A DNA stretch of 64,000 nucleotides from Zerene cesonia (lineage: Eukaryota > Arthropoda > Insecta > Lepidoptera > Pieridae). The translations under genes were made by a program, and so were the position numbers. The notes beneath the pieces are model-generated. The model had not been told where the DNA came from, did not search any database, and saw nothing but the letters and a program-made list of their open reading frames with translations. The stretch lies in NCBI RefSeq assembly GCF_012273895.1, contig NC_052108.1, positions 5,146,001 to 5,210,000 of the forward strand, read 5' to 3'. Below are positions 36,416-48,568 of the stretch, one piece after another. Numbering within the stretch: position 1 is the first letter of the stretch; the number at the start of each line of letters is the position of its first letter.

Positions 36416-38185
36416 ATGTCCTGTTTAAAAGAAGAGCGTAAACCGATACGCCCAATAAAGACTTTGGATGTTATTTTTAGACGACGTTATGTTCCTAATA
36501 CACAGCATTATTTTACCAATCGAATTAAAGCATTTAAGAGCGATGCGAGCAAAATAAAGCCATCACAACCTTTTTTTGTGCCAAGGTCAGAAAAATTGCT
36601 TTCTTACATAAAGTACAGCGATCGCAATGAAAAGCTGATTTCCAGAAGAAGGTTATGTCAACCGTTACATCTGAAAGACAATCTTAGAATAGCGGCTACA
36701 AGAGACATATCTAAAAGACTTTATCTTGAAGAACCTCCAGATAACATAGAGACTGTTGTTAAAATTCACCCAGAGTTCTACACTGTCATCGAAGGTCGAC
36801 CTTTACGATGTTTTGATGATATAAAGGTATACGTAAATAATATTCGTAATTATGCAATGAATCGACAACAAATAGGATACAGGCGCGATTTAATTTTAAA
36901 AATTGATGAAAGTTTGGCTGAAGAAACCAAAGAGCACGATATAATTGTGATAAACTTAAAACAGCACATTAAGAATTTTCAAAAATTTTTGACTGAAGAT
37001 TATAAAAAAGCATGTGCCAAAGTATCTAATGCCGAAAAAGTTTATTGTGATTTAGTCGCAAAAAATTCAGAATTCCTTGGATATGTTTCGAAATTGACGA
37101 TCCTAAATAACATTATATTCAAACTAGATGCTATAAGAGGTATTTTAAAAATTTACAGGAGTTATTTAATATTTGTTGCACCTCTTTCATGGAGACAAAT
37201 GTATGATGAAACTTTAAGGGATAGAATTCAATCAATACAGTTTGAGACCGGAGAGTTTGCGACAGACAATGATTTGGTTGAAACCTTGGACATAGATAAA
37301 ATGATTGAACTAGCTAGACAAGAATTACAGAATCCTAATCCGGCTCATATGTATTTTAAACGACCACATCAAATGATATATCTCTTTAGGATAATGGAAT
37401 TACAAAGTCGAGAATACCTAATACAACTTTCTAAAACTGATGCTCCGTTTAGAATTTTGCAAGATCGCATTAAGCAATTAAAGTTGGTTACCACGCAGGA
37501 GCTCGATCACTTCCAGTACTATATAGATTATATTACTAATGAGATCGCCCGAGAAACTTACAATGAGACATATTTACGTGATAAATTTTTTCGCATATTA
37601 AACACTACGTTTTACGACAGTGTAGCTAGTCCAAATACATTGAAATTAAGAATTTGTATAGAATACGTTTATGAACAAATATTTGGAAAATGTGAGGAAG
37701 GACATCAATGCTTACAAGACCCAATGAAAATATTGGAAGTTATGTATGAAGATTACAATTTACGTTTAGATTCATTAGATTTTAAAATAGTTAATCAAGC
37801 GCGTAGTGATTTCTTTGCTCAAGATTTGAAGACGATGACAAATGCTTATAAAGCTCAGCGAGAACTTAGGGCGTTCCGTGAAATGACAAATGCAATGAAC
37901 AAAGCATTTTTACCTCCAGCAAAATATAAACGTCCCGTATTAAAAAAGTTTTTGGATAAAAAGAGTCGAATGGCTTTATTACTAGCTGAGAAAAGGCAGT
38001 CCAATATCATGAGTGGAGAGAGACCAAAGCCGAAAAAATACAAAATTACACCGGAGGAAAAAGAAGGATTACTGATGTTTACAGACTGGTGTGAAGGAAC
38101 AAATCCGGGGCCATACTTAGAGGAGTACTATAAGTACGTTAAACCTGCATTTGAATGGGTTCCTAGAAAGTCAGTTTTTCTATAA
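36416..38185 (+). CDS. CFAP100/CCDC38-like DUF4200 coiled-coil protein, paralogue 2, 589 aa, single exon
   Basis: One uninterrupted frame starting MSCLKEERKPIRP, 304 nt after the preceding stop. A basic N-terminal segment is followed by HPEFYTVIEGRPLR (118-131) and a DUF4200-like coiled coil at about 150-260, ending FVAPLSWRQ. Then comes MYFKRPHQMIYLFRIMELQS (312-331) and a helical middle part. The C-terminal segment EKEGLLMFTDWCEGTNPGPY is shared in form with paralogue 3. Length is close to human CFAP100 and CCDC38 (about 560-610 aa). By family it should be an axonemal protein, here probably of the sperm flagellum. It is strongly diverged from both neighbours although adjacent, which suggests an old duplication. 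Confidence 0.78.
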   Translation: MSCLKEERKPIRPIKTLDVIFRRRYVPNTQHYFTNRIKAFKSDASKIKPSQPFFVPRSEKLLSYIKYSDRNEKLISRRRLCQPLHLKDNLRIAATRDISKRLYLEEPPDNIETVVKIHPEFYTVIEGRPLRCFDDIKVYVNNIRNYAMNRQQIGYRRDLILKIDESLAEETKEHDIIVINLKQHIKNFQKFLTEDYKKACAKVSNAEKVYCDLVAKNSEFLGYVSKLTILNNIIFKLDAIRGILKIYRSYLIFVAPLSWRQMYDETLRDRIQSIQFETGEFATDNDLVETLDIDKMIELARQELQNPNPAHMYFKRPHQMIYLFRIMELQSREYLIQLSKTDAPFRILQDRIKQLKLVTTQELDHFQYYIDYITNEIARETYNETYLRDKFFRILNTTFYDSVASPNTLKLRICIEYVYEQIFGKCEEGHQCLQDPMKILEVMYEDYNLRLDSLDFKIVNQARSDFFAQDLKTMTNAYKAQRELRAFREMTNAMNKAFLPPAKYKRPVLKKFLDKKSRMALLLAEKRQSNIMSGERPKPKKYKITPEEKEGLLMFTDWCEGTNPGPYLEEYYKYVKPAFEWVPRKSVFL

Positions 38186-38358
38186 ATCTTGTGTCTTAAA
38201 TTTGAATATATATCTTGAATTTTGATACATGTGCCATTTGAATTCTGACACATGTCTTTGTTATCTAGTTGGTTTTGTTAATTATTGATTCTAGTTTAAC
38301 ACCTTTTATAGAAAATAATTATTGATATTTATATCATTTATAACTCTTTGTCTGAATA

Positions 38359-40077
38359 ATGGTTGATAAAGATTCGCGTTCATTTATTATTAATATAAAC
38401 AAACCGAAAGAATTTAATTTTTTTTACCCATTAAAGCTCAATAATAATGGGCATAGCATTTTTATTCGAAAAAAGCAAGCGTCAAAAATGTGTGCAAAGA
38501 AATATGATTTGCCAAAACAAGAAATACTACCTGTACGTAAGTTAAAACGAACTCGGCTTTTACTACCTTTTAGATTGTTCATGAAGAAACAAAATAATAA
38601 TCGATTTAAAAAATACACAGAAATTAGTATTTTTGATAAACATAGAATTTGTCATTCTAATTTACAAGAATATCTAGCAACCGATAAGGTTCCAAATGAA
38701 GTAAAGACCATAACTGATCTAGACGAACATTTTTTTGAGTATGTTAATGGGCGTCCAACGTTTTTACACGTGCCTATTTTTAAAACTTTTAAATTGATGC
38801 TCAACGATTTTATGAGACTTCGTCAAGAAATAGGCTACAAAAAAGACTGTGTATTTAACGTGGATGTAAATAAAATACAAGAAAATGAAATATACGATTT
38901 AGCCGTACGGGATGTTATTCAACAAGCTTATCACTTTGATAGTTTCATTTCTGAAGATTATCATAATTCTATGACTCTTTTAGCAAAATGGGAGCTATTA
39001 GAACAGAAAGTGGAGCGTCAGGAATCTGAATTGCAAAGTTTAGCTAATGAGATGTTTAGTATTAAGTCACGAATCATTGGACTTGATTATAAATACAGCC
39101 AACAACAAAAGTTTGGTAGATTTTTGTATTACTTATCACCTCCAACGTGGCGCTTACATAACAGAGATTTTGCGAGATCTGTAGAAATAGAAGCTAAGGG
39201 TTTCGACTTTGGTGATTCTAATGACGAGGACACATTCACTATAATATTTGAAAAATTGCGTAAAGTATGCTATGAAAAGCCAGTTAAACCCGTTTTATAT
39301 TTTAAACATCCAGAAGACATTATAAAAGTGTTTAATGCAATGGAATATCAACAGTTGCATTATTTCACTCATGTTACACATTTAAAACCCTACATAAAGA
39401 ATTTGAGAGAGAATATTAAAACACTTAAAGACATAAATACTCAAGATAGTGCTTCAGTTTTAAGCTCCATATCACATTTCAAAAATCTCCTAATTTTTTG
39501 CGAAGATAGATGTACCCAACTTAAAGAAAAATTTTATAAAATATTATTTGGTATATTTTATGACTCTGTCGGTAAATTAGATGTTTTAAAGTTAAAGCTA
39601 CACTTGGAGTTTTGTTTCGAAAAAATAATTTTAGACAAGCCTTTAAATATGGACATCGTTTCTATTGCAAGGAATCTTGAAAATTTTTATATGGAATATT
39701 CTTATCATTTAGACTGTATCAAAAGTGGAAATCTTCGGCGAGCTATTAAAAAATGTCAAGAAATGGAAAATCAAAAAATCGTGAAAGCCAATCGAGCTGC
39801 CAAAGAATTGCGTCTCTTCGATCGGTTGGAAAAACAGTTATTACGCGCTCACGGTCTATATTCGAAATCTCTAAACAACGGAGTCAATTATCAGAAGCTT
39901 CATCATGCCAAAAAGCCTGATAAATTTAAAGTTCCATCTAATACTAAGAAGAGACAAAGTTTAACAGAAGACGAATTAGAGTATTTGGCACTCTTCACAG
40001 ACTGGACTGAAAATGAGGACCCGTCTTTTTATTTACAGCGCTTGAGTTTAAAAGACAATGACGATAAACCTTTTTAG
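38359..40077 (+). CDS. CFAP100/CCDC38-like DUF4200 coiled-coil protein, paralogue 3, 572 aa, single exon
   Basis: Uninterrupted frame starting MVDKDSRSFIININKPKEF, only 173 nt after the previous stop. It has the family signature DLDEHFFEYVNGRP (120-133), a coiled coil at about 155-265 ending YYLSPPTWRLHN, and LYFKHPEDIIKVFNAMEYQQ. The C-terminal block DELEYLALFTDWTENEDPSF matches the FTDW block of paralogue 2. No signal peptide or membrane segment is seen. The short spacer leaves little room for a separate promoter, so cotranscription or a compact testis promoter is possible. Axonemal function is inferred from the family. Confidence 0.77.
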   Translation: MVDKDSRSFIININKPKEFNFFYPLKLNNNGHSIFIRKKQASKMCAKKYDLPKQEILPVRKLKRTRLLLPFRLFMKKQNNNRFKKYTEISIFDKHRICHSNLQEYLATDKVPNEVKTITDLDEHFFEYVNGRPTFLHVPIFKTFKLMLNDFMRLRQEIGYKKDCVFNVDVNKIQENEIYDLAVRDVIQQAYHFDSFISEDYHNSMTLLAKWELLEQKVERQESELQSLANEMFSIKSRIIGLDYKYSQQQKFGRFLYYLSPPTWRLHNRDFARSVEIEAKGFDFGDSNDEDTFTIIFEKLRKVCYEKPVKPVLYFKHPEDIIKVFNAMEYQQLHYFTHVTHLKPYIKNLRENIKTLKDINTQDSASVLSSISHFKNLLIFCEDRCTQLKEKFYKILFGIFYDSVGKLDVLKLKLHLEFCFEKIILDKPLNMDIVSIARNLENFYMEYSYHLDCIKSGNLRRAIKKCQEMENQKIVKANRAAKELRLFDRLEKQLLRAHGLYSKSLNNGVNYQKLHHAKKPDKFKVPSNTKKRQSLTEDELEYLALFTDWTENEDPSFYLQRLSLKDNDDKPF

Positions 40078-40336
40078 AGTATCTTTGTTTCATAAAGATA
40101 ATTTGTATTCAACTTATATATCATTAAAATCTATATATCAATATTTTTAACATTCGTATCTAAAATCGAAATGTCTACATTTTATAAAGTCGATATAATA
40201 TATGTGTTTATATATGCTTAGATCTTTAATACGCAACGAATTTTTCTGTAGTAATGGTGATTCAGGAAGAAAGTTAATGTGTATGTAACGTGCATAATTG
40301 CCCCCGTGCAAAACCGGGACAGGTTGTTTGTCTTGT

Positions 40337-40342
40337 AATAAA
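40337..40342 (+). promoter_or_regulatory. Polyadenylation signal AATAAA of CFAP100-like paralogue 3
   Basis: AATAAA 260 nt after the stop codon at 40075-40077, and 55 nt short of a minus-strand AATAAA that may end the ARL4 transcript. Confidence 0.5.
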
Positions 40343-40396
40343 AACATTATATATTATATTTAAAAATGAAAAGCAATTGTTTTAATAAAAACAGAC

Positions 40397-40402
40397 TTTA
40401 TT
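40397..40402 (-). promoter_or_regulatory. Candidate minus-strand polyadenylation signal for ARL4
   Basis: TTTATT on the plus strand gives AATAAA on the minus strand. It would give a 3'UTR of about 1.2 kb from the stop at 41618. Other minus-strand AATAAA words closer to the stop are possible. Confidence 0.35.
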
Positions 40403-41617
40403 AGGGGAGTCAATAGAAAGAACATTCATTTGTTATAATGAGAATGGAAATTAAAAACAATGCAATTACAATATCCATCGATACTTTTAATAAAACAAAT
40501 TTTCAACAAAATATATATTACCTACACATATAAAGGTTTGGTTTCATGGTATTGACAAATAACTAGACATACGGAATTTACATATTTACAAGGAGCTTAA
40601 CATAATTTATGGTAAAAAGCGTCTATATTTAAACACAGGTATATCTAAATAGTCACTAAGTTCCCTACGAATAATAAATAAATAGCTTATATAAAATTGT
40701 GTTCTTTTAGTATTTTAAGATTTCAAAACAATTATACATTGTAAGAAGTTTATTTCATAAATTTCACTCGCTTCTACCTATTTACAACTTATTTACACGA
40801 GTTTTTGAAAACTTTAAAAGCCTCTGAAAAAATACAAGCTTAAGGAAACAGAAAACAGAGCTTACAGATAACATTTTTGGGATCAAAGCTATAAGTCTCG
40901 CCTACTCGAAAGGATATAAATATTATCTATTTTTTGAATGAATATAACTTGTGGGTCCCAATAAGAAAAGCTGTCGATCAACATTTACATTTTTTAGTAC
41001 ATGACTTAATTATGAAATAAGTATGAAACAAATATGTCAAAATTTGTATTTAATGAGCAAATTACGAAGAGAATGAAGAAATAAAAAAAGAATCAGATGA
41101 GTTATTATTTATGTAAACTCATAATAAAACAATATGTGTGTACACTCTTTTGTCTAAAAATGTTTCCTATATTATGACAAATTACAAATATTAATGGTCC
41201 CACACAATATTGTGAGCCAAATAAACGAATTACATCGCATTTTTTTATTTTACTCGCTACTGAAAATTTGTGGGGATTAAAATCAGTCCTACACTCACGA
41301 TGCTATGTTATAGTTTATCTGTTTTAAAATTTTACGAATCTCTTCGTTTCCTACCTAGCTATTTTCAAAAGAAAATGACTAGTTACTAAATTAATTATCA
41401 AAATATTCGTATCCTTCAAAATGTTCAATATAACTTGAGCAACATTATGATGGAATATTATCATAAGACGTTACAAATCTATCGTAAAAACAATATTTGG
41501 TGTTTCTACCGTGGACAACGTTAGCAGTATCCATACCTCAAACGGTATCGTAGCTTTATCGATTAGGACATTGATAAACAAACTTTTACCATATAACTTC
41601 TGCCGTATATGAGTTGT

Positions 41618-42235
41618 TTATCTAACTCGTTTCTTTTGTAATTTCGCAAGTTTTCTTCTTTTGAGTATCATTTCATATAAAGCTTCGAGGCCTTCGTGTA
41701 GACCTTCTCCAGTGATAGCACACGCTGGTTGAACGTGCCACGAATGGGCATCCCGAGACCCGTGCGGGGAAGAAACTAACTCGTGAAGTCCTAATAGTTT
41801 TTCTAACTCCCGGGGCTCTTTAGCTCCCGGTAAATCTTGTTTATTTGCAAGTACCAGTATCGGTACACCGGTGTTATCTGGCGATTTTGCAGTTCTAATA
41901 AGCTCCATTTTAGCCTCTTCCATCCTCTCTACGTCTACAGAATCTAAGACAAATATGATGCCATCCGTACACCTCGTGTAGGATTTCCATAGTGGTCGTA
42001 ATTTTTCCTGACCGCCGACATCCCACACAAGAAAGTTGACACCTTTTGACTTTCCAATGGTGCCTTTAACTTTCTCGCAGTTAAAACCAATAGTGGGGAC
42101 CGTATTGAGGTACTGATCGAACTTGAGCCTGTAGAGAGCAGTGGTTTTGCCGGCGGAGTCCAGGCCTAGCATGACGACGTGCAGCGTGCCCTGCGTGGAA
42201 GGCAGTGCATCGAGCAAGCTCGAGTTTTTGCCCAT
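41618..42235 (-). CDS. Arl4: ARL4-type small GTPase, single coding exon, about 205 aa
   Basis: ARL4 proteins are membrane-bound ARF-like GTPases that recruit ARNO/cytohesin to the plasma membrane and affect actin. The chosen start gives MGKNSSLLDALPS, matching ARL4 N-termini with a myristoylatable Gly2. In-frame ATGs at 42247 (MGANMGK, also Gly2) and 42268 are alternatives. Visible: P-loop GLDSAGKT (24-31), switch I VPTIGFN, switch II WDVGGQEKLRPLWKSY, NKQD, and a polybasic end RRKLAKLQKKRVR that is the ARL4 nuclear/membrane signal. There is a small extra loop, SSPHGSRDAHSW, relative to vertebrate ARL4. The coding exon has an acceptor at 42308-42310 in the 5'UTR, so an upstream non-coding exon exists. 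The 5' coding half is more GC-rich than its surroundings. Confidence 0.95.
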   Translation of the reverse strand: MGKNSSLLDALPSTQGTLHVVMLGLDSAGKTTALYRLKFDQYLNTVPTIGFNCEKVKGTIGKSKGVNFLVWDVGGQEKLRPLWKSYTRCTDGIIFVLDSVDVERMEEAKMELIRTAKSPDNTGVPILVLANKQDLPGAKEPRELEKLLGLHELVSSPHGSRDAHSWHVQPACAITGEGLHEGLEALYEMILKRRKLAKLQKKRVR

Positions 42236-42310
42236 ATTTGCACCCATACTGCGAACAGAAGAGACCACTATCTGATACTCTCGTCTGACCGCAACATTGT
42301 GAATGACCTG

Positions 42311-45300
42311 AAATGATAAAAGTCTATAATTAATCTACTTGATCTAATCAATCTCCCATATATTGAACGAATTTTTAATTCTTTAAAGACATACAGTTTT
42401 CTATACCTATGTGAAAGATGAAAGTAAAACTAGTGCGAACAATGAACATGTAATGTATATAAGTGATTACATTTACTTCAATTTGTAAAATGATGTAATT
42501 GTTGAATTTATATTTATTTTAAACTTTACAATATTGTTTATACAATATTTGCATTCATAATTTCTGTGCAAACTTATATAGTGAACAAATATGTATTCGT
42601 ATACGGGCTATAACGAGGTATCGTTAAAAGCTGTATAACGAAACGATATACGATATACAGCTTTTAATAAGCCGTTCAATGTTCAGCGCAGCCAAACAAC
42701 CTATATTAGAATTCAATAACGGTGCACTACGATGATAGTTGGGGAGGGGGGAGCATACAGGCACAGGTACAGACGAGACAAAATGTCGCCACGTTGCCCT
42801 TATAGACCTTTCACAAGCTAAACCGTGCTTAGATTGAAACGATACAAATTGTTATTTTCCGATATGACCTTATGCATCTCCAGTTACATCAGTCTATGCA
42901 AAATCTTTCTTTTGTAGATTTATTTTGTTACTTGACGAGGAAAAAATAGCTCAAAGTATTATGGTGGCTGTTTCATTTCTGCTTATTACGTATGATACAA
43001 TTAAAAAGAATTTAAGACGTTTTGATGTATTTCTTGTATAACCGTTTCAAATGATTTATTTCGTTATTACTTACAGGGAGTAACTTTTTGATATACCTAA
43101 ATCTTTTGTTATTACTTTTATAATGACATCTCGAAAAGCGTCAGACGGTTCGATGACTTTTTGCACGGTTACTGCGTCCTGAAGCAAACTAACAACTTTG
43201 CTTGTTATTTTTGACTTTGCTGGGCATCGACCTCGGTGCCCAGTGTACATCTACGCATATTGAGGATCATTATTACGATATTTACCATTATAGAATTCTA
43301 TTTATAATTCACATAATTAATTATTTTTTCACCATAAATTGCATAGTAAATTGGACAATTTTTAATCGGTGTTCTCAATCGCGTTGCGAGACATGGTTTG
43401 CCAAAGAACTTATTGTTTTTTATGGGATCATTTCTTTAATTCTACATTTTAATACGAAAGATGAAAGTGTAAGCGGATTAGATCTTAGCAAGTATGAAAT
43501 CAGGTTATTTTTTATAAAATTGTGATTTCCTTAATTAAAATTCGAGGTCAGATAAATCGCAAGCGGATCCCAATACGAGCGCGGGTCAACTGATTCTTGA
43601 AAAACCCGTATTGCTACTTTTGTTTTTATTTGAACAACTAGTAACGTTTTACTATCGGATGACCCGAGGTCATGCAACCTATATTGCCGATTTTTATCTA
43701 GCGTTCAGGCAGTATTTGCGGTTTAGATATGTTGCGAGCTTTTAACGTTTTGTAATTGCTTTATCATTTATTTATACATTTATAATGTGAATTTTGATGG
43801 ACTGGAACTATGAAGAATAACATATTTTATAACAATTCGCTGATTAACACCTGATCTAAATGTCCTAATATCCTATGTCCTAGTTTCAGAATTACATATA
43901 TAACATAATTAGTTATAATTTAAGTGAAAAAACCGTATGAATTGAAGATCAATGATTGTATTACAGATTATTAAACGTCTTTATGAAATTTCCTATTTCT
44001 AATATTATAGAAATGAAAATAAAGTTCATTCACCGCATATAATGCTGTTATCTAGTTTTAATCGAAGTCACGAAGGTCGCGGGAGTCGGGTGAAAGCATA
44101 AGATGATCAGAAGGTGCTCATATACTTTCTCTATTTGCCCTTAGGCGCACCCAAACGAGAATTACCAATTAACTATCATCATTTGATTAAATATTTCCAA
44201 TATCGAGTTACATAAACAGAAAAAAAATGATACTTTCGTTGTATTAATGAAAAATACGTGACCGTACTGGAGTACGAGCCTTAAGGATAATGCACGGTAT
44301 AACTTAAATAGTATTAAATTAATTTTGAATAATAACAATTATTACAATTAGATACTTAATATTACTCAATAGATATATTTATTTTATGATCGTCAGAAAT
44401 GGTAAAGCTTGAAATCTACCGCACATAAATTATTCCGTTAGAATCAATAACAGTGTTATCGTTTCATGCTATCTATATCAGCTGATCGACTCAACGATCT
44501 TCGTGAGATAGTTCAGATAGTAAAACGATGTTCCGGCAAGACTTGTAACAGGTCCTTACGACCATATACATCGACCTGCGCCTGATTGAGACGACGCGAC
44601 CTACTAAAACTGAAAGTTTCCGCTGTACCAAGTTGATCTAATTTATTGGGACTGATATAAAAATAATGCATAGTTTTAATGTTATTATACTTATACTCTT
44701 ATCATAATACTTGTGAAGGTTGTTTTATAACATTATAATGAAAATAAATGTAAGCAATTAGGTATTTAAGCTCATAAAAACAATTGAAGTAACAAACGAA
44801 TTATAGATAGAGTAATAAGGTATCTACCAAAGCAACACTAGCTTGTGAAAGTGTGTTGATGAAAATTGTTTTCTTCTTTAATAAGTAATAACATGGCATA
44901 TATTGGCAGGGTTTATGCAAATTTTACGATCGTGTTTAGCGAATTCGGTCAGTGCATATGTGGACACAACCGTTAATTCATCCATGCAATGGCCGGCGCA
45001 TAACGGAGCGATCTAAAATAGATGTGAAATAGCTGACTGAATATTGTAGCGGAAAAATATATAATCAGTGCATAACTTCATGTTATGTTGAATGATTAAT
45101 GATGTATATGTCACCGTAAAATTGTATACACCGTTAATTATAATGTGTCCCGCAAGATTATAATGAATCTCCCAAAAAATTGTGATCCGTTACTTTTAAT
45201 ACAAAGCATAATGCAGTAGTACACAAGGCATAATATAGTAGTAGTAGATTACAATATATTGATGTGAAACCTTTCCGAAATTGTGAAATTGGTATTTATA

Positions 45301-48300
45301 TCATTCCCTCGTATGCCTGGGTTCAAGTGAGGTTAGGTTTGGTTTAATAAAAAAAATATTCGGGTAAATGGCCTACATCTGCATCTGACGGATGTAACTG
45401 GAAACGACACAATACATGACTGTGATGTTCGCAATGATTTGCAAGTAAATTTTCGATCACAACTTTTCGATAGTTCATAATCTCGCGATTTAGATTATAA
45501 TCAGACAGTTTTTATAAGCTTACGTCAACTATACAACGTAACGACCTTTTTATGAGAGCATGTAATGATACTCGCACTAAGTGCAAAATAAAGTAACATT
45601 TTTAATAAAATTATTAAATGTAATGCCTATAAATACAATTGTTTTCGACTCGAAGACAAATGAAAAGTGGGATACATAAGAATTAAAAGAAGAAAAGAAT
45701 ATATAGCAGATTTAATAATTGTACTTACTTTATTTTGTAATGAATAATATTATAATCCTTAGACTTGGTAAGCCCCCCGTAGAAGTCTGATCTGTAACAA
45801 TAAATAATATAATGATAAGTTTTTTTTGCTATCACCAAATCTGAGTAGATTTTTGTATGTTAAAAAAAAAATAACATAATTTCTAGTTAAGAAATGAGTC
45901 GAATCTTAAAATAAAACATATCTATTATTAAACATATTATACTATTATTAACATGTAAAATTAAGTTCTAAATGTTTTAGTTATGTACTTGTAAAAAAAA
46001 CATGGTGTAATTTCATTGCAAAGTCCACAAATTATCAACTAACATGTCAACATACTGCGCAGCGAAATAGTAATAAATTAGCAAATTGTGTACGACTGCC
46101 TCACAATGAGCGTTAAACTATTAAATTGTCAGTAATGATGATAATATGCTGGTGGGCTGCAATAAAAACTACTTAGCCGTAAGCTGTGTAAGTGTTCCGT
46201 AAAGTTTTCACTTCTCCGCCGTGAATCGTGCGGATAATAGCGGATGACAATTTCCACGACTCCCCTCCCATAATTATGAGAGATGAGGATTTCCACCTTC
46301 CTACTTCCTACAATGCTACATGTGTTCATTATGTGCATTTGTTTTTATCTCATACGCGCGCACGTTTGAAACTAGTTCAGTTTAAAATATGTGTATTTAT
46401 ACGTAGAAATATACTGCGGTATTCATATTTTTATTAGCTACTTCATATGATCCCTGTAGAAAGATAAGAAGCGCCCTAGAAACTGTAAAATTTATTTTCG
46501 GTACAGATATTTCAACCTCAAACAAGTACATATTTAATAAAATTATTGGAATCTCTTTGGTCAAAACGTGGAATTATTGCTGATTGCTTGCATATTTTAG
46601 TGTCATTTTGGCATCGCTCTGAAACTGGTTCCGAGAGCAATTCGGTTGATCAATAGGCTAATATTGACGTTTGAGTCATTTCGTTGATTGAATAATGGAT
46701 AATGGATGTTTCGTATTAAAGGGCCCGCATGTGGCTCGTAAGGTCATTTAGACTCTAGACGATAGAAGATATCAAGCTTGATAGCAATATGACATTAGAT
46801 ATAACATAAATTGTTACGAAATATATTTTGAGAGAATTTACCTATGATGTAAATGTTTCTTAATATATAACACATGAAACTATTAGAAATCGAATTTCTA
46901 AGCAATGTTTACATTTAGCAGAAATATACGAAAAATTTAAAATCATCGTTACTCTTGAAATAGAAAAGAAAATGGCCGTCTTTATGTAATGTGTTTAACA
47001 AAACAAACGTTAGGTACATATATACGTTATATTGTAAAGTCACTGTTTACCGATTTCCCTACAATAACTGTTGAGAAAGTCATTACGTATTGCTTATTAT
47101 TGTCATCTTCGCATCAAATAATAAAGCATTACGCCATGATCAACCATTAAACAACATATGCATTTAAATGAGGTCACTAGCGGTCGGAGTAGATAACGCG
47201 TTCCCCTTATATCCAAACATATTTCCCTTGCACATCTGGCTTAGGCGCGTAAAATGTTGACTATTTCTCTTATCACTTACACGTGCGAGATGCGCTGGTA
47301 AGTGCGATTTGTTCCACCGATTTAATTTCCGTGACGTTAAGTAATATTACGGTTATGTTTAGCGCAGCTAGAGACGTCATATGCGCATTTGTTATTCACG
47401 CTTAATTTATAAGATGTAGTGTAGGTGCAACAACATTACTTGAGAGATGTAAAGGCACTGGTCGTCTAATTCAACACAACACAATATAATAAAAGAATAA
47501 GATATGTTGTGTAGGTATTAATTTAGGAATATTTACATATTATTAATTTTAATAACGTATGGTTTGCATAAAAATATACGATATTCATTGACGTCGGAGA
47601 AATGAACCTTATCTGTTAGCATACCTATCTAAATTCGAATAATCGTGGTTTTTAATGATAAAAAATATTGTCTTCTTTCATATTTTATGATGATTATGAT
47701 TATATAGTAGTCTAAATATAGACCATTGTGATAGATTTTCATTGTAATTGCATGAACTCTTCATAGCAGAACCAGTCATGATATTTTGTAATAGTATTTG
47801 TCAACTAATGATTATTATGTTGCAATACCAGTCGTTTATAGATCCGTCAAGTATCACAATATAGTAGTTATACGCTTGATTTTTATTAAAGACATTTTGA
47901 ACGGTAGTTAGGAACCATGTTTCAAGGTAAATTTTATTACGTGATACATTGTGATTGATTTTAAAATCATATGTTGAAAATTTAAACGGTCGAATGACCT
48001 TAAGCATCGCAGTATTGTTTTATTCAATTATGCAAGGCGGATATATGCCTTTTGTATCGTTTGATGATGGTACTAATTGTATGCAAATTTTTATAACTCA
48101 GTACACAAGAGCGCGTGGGAGATAGACAAATATGTAACAAGGATCATAAGTTTCAATTAGTTACCAATTTTTGGTACTTCAGTGTTTGTTTAGAGTTTGC
48201 AATTAATTTCCAATACCACCTACACTAACGGGAAAATAGATTTTGGTATATTAATAAGCATTATACGATATCAAAAAAGTTTTAAGGATGTCTATGTTAT

Positions 48301-48568
48301 TTCTTTATCAGATAAAACCATTTTCAAGAAAATGTCGTTGAGGTTGTAACAATTACGGGAGTTTGTTTCAAATGAATTTTTATAATTAAATTTATTTTTA
48401 TCACGCGAGCAACATTTTTAAGTGAAAATTTAACTACGTGTTTCAATGGCCGTAACCTAAAAATTATACGTTAAATTCCAACCTCGTTAATTAATGTTTC
48501 TACATAAATAAATATTATTAAAACATTTGTGGCTTATTATATATTTGCATATTTTTTAATAATAACCT
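42311..48568. other. Gene-poor AT-rich region, probably ARL4 5' introns and upstream DNA
   Basis: No ORF with recognisable domains on either strand. Only the 63-nt candidate exon at 45729-45791 stands out. Local less AT-rich patches (about 42720-42850 and 44480-44640) could be regulatory, but nothing specific can be shown. Confidence 0.5.
45729..45791 (-). other. Arl4: Probable 5'UTR exon of ARL4 (minus strand)
   Basis: Read on the minus strand, TTATTGTTACAG precedes 63 nt followed by the strong donor GTAAGTAC. The next downstream feature on that strand is the ARL4 acceptor at 42308. No ORF of note, so it is likely untranslated and internal, which puts the promoter further right. Confidence 0.45.

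Noticed and set aside
43202..43525. 107-aa hydrophobic frame
   Set aside because: AT-driven low-complexity frame without family motifs or splice context; likely chance.
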